A stretch of DNA of 64,000 bases, taken from contig OX485808.1 of assembly GCA_950295325.1 (NCBI GenBank), forward strand, positions 32,697,180 to 32,761,179, given 5' to 3'. Below the pieces are notes generated by a model that worked only from the letters and a program-made list of their open reading frames with translations, made no database searches and had not been told where the DNA came from. Both the position numbers and the translations under genes were made by a program. Each line of letters opens with the position of its first letter. Positions within the stretch are counted from its first letter, which is position 1. This document shows, one piece after another, positions 59,148 through 64,000 of the stretch. Source of the stretch: Polytrichum commune. Taxonomy: Eukaryota; Streptophyta; Polytrichopsida; Polytrichales; Polytrichaceae.

Positions 59148-62100
59148 CTACTGCCGTCCCTTTTGTGCAGCAGCTCTAGTCACCCTAGGAACTATTTTCC
59201 GGTTAGGTGGGTGTCCCCGCTTGCCTTTTTTTGATGCAGAGCTCCTGCCAACAGGTGGGTCCGCGTTGCCCTTGCGGTCATTCTCCAGCTCATGGCCGGA
59301 TTTTGATGCTACAGGATCCTTTCCTCTAGGAACACCAAGGGAGATTGGCGGGGTGTCCCCAAGGTCTCCGTCGGAGTCTCTCCCTACCCCCCCATCCGAG
59401 TCAGAAGAGTCATCACCAGTGTCATCCTCAAAATCGGTGATTGACTGCCGTGAACCCCCCGCGACCCTGTTCCGTTTCTGCGTGGCATCCTCCTCCAACG
59501 AGGTCACCCGTACTACCCGCTCATTTGGGTACACTTTCAGATGGCCCTTCTTCCTTTTGAGCCGCCCAATTACCTCTCCATTTGGAGTCGCGACGGCATC
59601 TGCCCTTCCACAACGAAGCGGATTATTTCTTGATTTTGTGCGTCTCTCCTGAACTTGCAGCTCGTCCGACGTTGCATCGGCCTCCATGTCGGGAACACTG
59701 CGATTTGGCTCCAGCTCTTGAAACTGCGCAGATGTATATGGATTCTCCTCTGCAGTACAAGGAGGATGTGCTAGCTGCGAAGGTGGCAGTGGCACCTCTA
59801 GTGGTGCCTTAGGCACTGCCGCATCGTCTTGGGTAGGCATCCTAAATACTGTGTCCTGAAAGCTCCCAACGGAAGGGCTGACAGTACAAGAAGGTGCTGC
59901 TTTGCGAACCTTGTCCACACCAGAAATGGTCCGCGAAGTCTGTCCAAGATCTGGCACCAAAACTTATAGCTATTAGGCGATCACGGCACTAAACATTAAG
60001 GGCAGATGAGGGTGTGAATCATTAAACATCCAGGATGTGCAAGGCTACTGACAGTCTTAATACATCAGTCACTACCAGTGAAAAAATTAGCACACACCAA
60101 TAGTCCTCCTACCAAGTCACTACAAGACCATAACTATCCACAGCACGGCATTAAACACCATGTCTTCCCAGGACAGTCAATAAAATCACATAACAATCCA
60201 ATCAAATTCACATAAAACTCATATTCTCCATTCCAACTCCACAACTTCCATATCAATAATGAAAAGACATTGACTTTGCATACCACCCTAACCATGTCCC
60301 ACATTCGTTATATCATCCACTAGAAACTTCAAGTGAACATGCCGAGTCTTCCAAGGCAGTCACTACAGTTCCACATTGGAGTCGGGAAAGTCACGTGCCA
60401 TGCACATTGTCCTAAGCCAATGACAATAATTACATGGAACCCTTCAGAAAGTCACTTACCATCAACAATGTCCAGACGCACTCACTATAATCTCCATTAT
60501 CTCTCACAAGTCCCCCGATAAAACAATTTATACTCCAGAATGTCCCCACGCGGTCCGGGGAGTCCCCACACTCAACTAAAATCCACTCTGGAAACCACTT
60601 CCCATCCAGGATGACCCCACACTCTCAATGGAATCTGCACGTTCTCAATAAATACCCCTCAGAAAACCCTAAACCATCCCCGTTATCCCCACGCCCCCAC
60701 AGGAAATCGGCCAGACTCCTAAATTCTCCCGACTAAACCCCTTCCTACCCACTTTGCCATCAGGAAGACAAAGGAATTACCACATTCTCCACAAAGAATC
60801 AGACCACGTACCTAATTTCCCCCCACAATCACTGGAATTTGTAAAATCGCCTAAGAGAAGCACCTAAGAGCCGCATTGTCCAATTGTACCAACCTGGACT
60901 CCTACAGTGTCTTGACATATACCATAAAGAGCAGAGACTCCCAACGTACCCAGTAAAGTTCACTTAATAACCATATTACAAAACAACAAACACTAGGAGA
61001 AGGTGATTGAACTTACTGGTGAGTGGTGCCCTCTCCCATGCAGGTGCGACAAGGACGCCATCTTTACCTAATTGAGGCTTTGCAACCCCCGCAGAAACCC
61101 ACCAGTCATCGTGCACGTCTTGACCACAATTGATTTCAACGCATTTTGGGGATGTAGAGAAGTGGGTGACCGCACACCAGGAGTGGTATGCGTGACGGCA
61201 AGAAACAAGGCAACAATCCCACACAGGTTCAAAGCCACACAAACAAAACGGGCAGACTCCAATCTCAACAACATGAATGTCTATATTGGCAGAATTATAA
61301 TCAAGGTAAATCGACGGCGAAGGGGAAGGATTTGTTCCTGGACGCTCATAACATGCCTTCATGCCACGGAGCTGCGACTGATAGGCACCTCGGTGCCGCA
61401 TCCACAACTCCTGCCTCCTCTTTGCATACGCCCAGGCTTCATCAGCCAGGGTCATGTTGAGCCTCTCAACGGCAGCGGATTGCCAGTCGCCGAAGGTATC
61501 GCGGCAGACCTGCACAAGATTTTTTTGCGCATCCACTTTGCGCTGCATTTCTGCCAATTCACTTGCAAGGGGATCTTCATCTAGAGAGTCTGCCGCAGGC
61601 TCTTCGAGTTGAATGACCAGTTGGACCTCATCGCGCGACGCCCTCATGTTGTTGTACTCTGCCTCAAGGTCAACTAGTTTTGTTTCAGCATCCTCGATCA
61701 ACTTGCGGCCATATTCCTCCTGCGAGGACACCTTGTGGAAGGTCATCCGGGCCTCATCTTTCGCCACCCACAATCGCTGGACATAGTCGTCCAGCCCCTG
61801 CGACTCGCGCTCGAGAGCGTTAAGGCACTCCTGCCATTCCCCAATGGCCATAGAGACCTTCTCGTGAGCCACCGCGCGGAAGGGGCTCAATCGCGACAAT
61901 GAGCTTCCACCCGCTCCTGTTGGGTCGCGGGGCAGATCCGGGGCGCAATTACCCTTTCCTGGCAGCCATTCTCTTGATGACTCTTTCTCCGCCTTCAACT
62001 GACCAACTTTTCCCAGACGCAACTCCTCTTCTTCTGCTCGAATTTTCTTCAACTGGTCACGGCAGGTCCACTCCGCAAACAAGGCCCAGTTGGTCTCCCT

Positions 62101-62350
62101 CTTCTTCACGATCTCATACGCCCAACCCTTAGCTTCTGAGACATTGACCATGCGCGTGTTGGGGACCACCGTCTTCTGGTGGCAGATCATCCACATGCTC
62201 TCCACGCGCATGACAAAGTCCTCCTTGCAGTGGGAGTACTTGTAGCCATTCCCATTCATACGCGGCCCAAACAGACTCTCTACATCAGCTTCCTCCAGGT
62301 GTTGACCTATTTTGATCTGCTTCGGGGTGATGCCATGGTTGTGGAGCTTG
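59148..62350 (-). CDS. Coiled-coil RING-like protein, two exons, 5' part missing
   Basis: Exon 1 runs from 62350 to 61017 and exon 2 from 59962 to 59148; the donor A|GTAAGTT and acceptor AATAGCTATAAG fit and the phases join. The frame stays open above the first ATG (62259) with LHNHGITPKQIKIGQHLEEA, so the real start is further up. Parts in order: KGWAYEIVKKRETNWALFAE, a long Glu/Lys-rich coiled coil (about residues 75-300 of exon 1), then a RING-like zinc motif CPFC...CCLVSCRHAYHSWC and CVEINCG near 61250-61120. Exon 2 is disordered with acidic Asp/Ser runs and basic RLKRKKGHLK and KKGKRGHPPNRK stretches that may be nuclear signals. A RING would suggest a ubiquitin ligase; that is inference. 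The family is unknown to me; a transposon accessory gene is possible. Confidence 0.65.
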
Positions 62351-62480
62351 CACTAGTAGAAAACATGGTAAAAAAAAACCGTAGTCGTTTTTCTATTGCG
62401 GTTCTTTTGACCACAATTTTGCTAGTTTTTTTGGGTCGGTTATAATTACCAATATTGGGTCGCTGTCATTCGAGATTTTA
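62351..62480 (+). mobile_element. CACTA (EnSpm) element terminus
   Basis: CACTAGTAGAAAAC is a typical plant CACTA terminal sequence, followed by subterminal repeats with GTAGTCG, GCGGTTC and GTCGG. It sits exactly where the open frame of the RING gene ends. The opposite terminus is not found before 64000, so the element either continues beyond the window or is truncated. Read on the minus strand its end (TTTTCTACTAG) can also act as a splice acceptor. Confidence 0.65.
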
Positions 62481-62834
62481 ACTGTTTGGACATTCATCGA
62501 TCATATCTCTTTATTCTATATGCATGTGCGTGCAATTAATTTTTTGAAACTTTGTGTCTTCATATTGTCTACGTACGTAATAAGTCGGGTAGTTTTTTGC
62601 AAAACTACGCTTTAATAAATATGTTTGACAAGGGTCTGGGGTATGCATGGAGCAAAATTATTGGATACCTATCAGCAAGTGTTTGGTGGCTTTTGCAATG
62701 AATAAGCATTAATTTTATACTAGCTTGTCACTTAATTATATCCATGTCACACACTACATTCCAGCACATGTAAATATGAAATTTGTCCGTATTTTAGCTA
62801 GTACGTGCACGGTGTCAGACCAATATTATTAATG

Positions 62835-63048
62835 ATCGGGAAGAACCAGCAGTTGGTTACGGATGGATTGGAGATAGTTCGAGAAATAACTGGTCGGAGT
62901 TGAGGCCTGCAGGAAAATTACCTGCCACGGAGGAGGAATTTACTGAATATACCCCATTATAATAAAGGGAAGCTGGTTTTTGCTTACCCATACGCGGTCA
63001 GTCTTGCAAACAGCAGGATGGCAACCGATTATGCCCAAAAATCTCCTC
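62835..63048 (-). repeat. Small interspersed repeat, same family as 46926-47150
   Basis: Begins CGGGAAGAACCAGCAGTTGG and ends ATGCCCAAAAATCTCC. Shared motifs: GTTACGGATGGATTGG, TAACTGGTCGGAGTTG and GCAACCGATTATGCCC. Confidence 0.65.
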
Positions 63049-63298
63049 CATCGCTATTCTGCAATTGCATTGCGTGTTTAACTACCAACACGCATATCCT
63101 ATAATTGGAGGTCGTGTGTGCCCTATATTGACTGTCACTCACCCAGAAAGGCAACCACAAATTGGGTTCATCGTCAATTTGACTGACCCCCCTCCCCCCA
63201 ACCCACTGACAATGGATGCCCACTACCTGTTGGAAACGAGTGCAACTTCTACTCAAAATACAGTTGCAGCCAACTTCCAGTGCCACCCGAAAACGAGT

Positions 63299-63335
63299 GT
63301 CACTCAATTTCCACTGCCACTGGAAATTGAGTGAC
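63299..63335. repeat. Perfect 15-bp hairpin
   Basis: GTCACTCAATTTCCA, a 7-base loop CTGCCAC, then the exact reverse complement. Nearby, 63240-63300 contains diverged parts of the same phrase (CGAGTGCAACTTC, CAACTTCCAGTGCCACC). Confidence 0.9.
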
Positions 63336-64000
63336 GCGTGATTTGGGATGACATCTGCAATCCTGTATGGCTCAAGCAGACAATGGTCAAAGACAATTTC
63401 GGCTCTACTCACAACTTACACCTGAAAATGAAGTGCTTTCGTATTCTAATCACAGAGTATAAATAGGACAGTTCATTGAGTAAGGAAATGCAAGGGTCAC
63501 TCAATGCAAGGGACGCTCAAACCAAGGCAAATGTGTATACAACGGTTGCAAATGGAACTACATTCCAATCACGATGTTCGTGCACAAAGTTACATCCATG
63601 TATTTTTATCACGCGTCTAAGTCTTCAGACGAACTTCACATCATACATTTCAGCGATATGATGACTCTGAACAACGTGGCAAAGCTGTGCTTGTTTTCAG
63701 AGTTCAAAGTTGCTACAATAAACCTAGCATTCACTGTCAGCAATACTGTCTGGCGAGGTCAATAATGCTTCTAAACATGCAGCACTCATAGTGTTAATGC
63801 AACAACATGCAAACCCCAATATGTTTAAATCTTTCTTCTCTAGAAATTGAACTATTTGAATATGTAATGTTCCAACAGCTACCGCATTTCAATTGAATCC
63901 AATGCCGCATTTTGAAGATTGGGGTCATAACGCAGTGGCTCTTCCATGTCCAAACTATGCTGCTTCAGAACCGCTGTCACTGTCCATAGAATTCCAGGTT
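63336..64000. other. Right edge of the window, no gene recognised
   Basis: No coding family is seen. The short phrase AAGGGTCACTCAATGCAAGGGACGCTC shows a local near-duplication (GCAAGGGTCACTC / GCAAGGGACGCTC) near 63490-63515. Confidence 0.45.

Overview
The window looks like nuclear DNA of a streptophyte with a large, transposon-filled genome. A charophyte alga of the Chara kind or a seedless land plant would fit; I cannot fix the genus. The evidence is spliced genes with GT-AG introns, a plant-type PLAC8 gene, pieces of a phi-class glutathione S-transferase and a CHD1-type chromodomain gene, and DNA transposons with typical plant ends (PIF/Harbinger with TAA duplications, a CACTA terminus). 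Only one gene looks like an ordinary intact host gene: a two-exon PLAC8-domain protein at 12497-14824. Nearly everything else is mobile DNA in several layers.

Layout. 1-2.7 kb: a PIF/Harbinger transposase facing a Myb/SANT partner ORF. 4.36-5.07 kb: a small element with clear inverted ends and an 8-bp target duplication; a longer sibling lies at 42.6-44.0 kb. 7.3-12.0 kb: two non-autonomous PIF-like elements and an old LTR fragment. 12.3-14.8 kb: the PLAC8 gene. 15.3-16.7 kb: a segment repeated in inverse orientation at 47.6-49.1 kb. 18.9-21.05 kb: a chain of captured exons from three unrelated host genes (GST, aconitase, CHD1). 21.8-23.6 kb: a whole-looking pogo-type transposase. 24.4-26.6 kb: a probable long LTR. 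28.6-39.0 kb: a large Ty3/gypsy element on the minus strand, with repeats around it and a SINE. 39.0-41.6 kb: a strand-skewed AC-rich block. 44-49 kb: AT-rich DNA with MITEs and a hairpin minisatellite. 49.8-53.7 kb: a two-exon DDE-transposase-like gene. 54.2-55.0 kb: fragments of aspartyl-tRNA synthetase. 55.2-57.1 kb: a reverse transcriptase with a YIDD motif. 59.1-62.35 kb: a coiled-coil/RING gene whose 5' side is cut by a CACTA terminus.

The most striking system is the Ty3/gypsy element at about 29.1-36.6 kb. Between its protease and its reverse transcriptase it carries a cytosine-5 DNA methyltransferase domain with all the main motifs visible. After its integrase it carries a PHD finger. 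So one element encodes a DNA-methylation writer and a probable histone-tail reader. DNA methyltransferases captured by retrotransposons have been reported in charophytes and dinoflagellates; the pairing with a PHD finger is the part I find most unusual. Second is the GST-aconitase-CHD1 exon chimera, which keeps its splice sites and so was copied as DNA. Third is the pair of elements with 8-bp duplications, where one copy is an internal deletion of the other made at a 4-bp microhomology.
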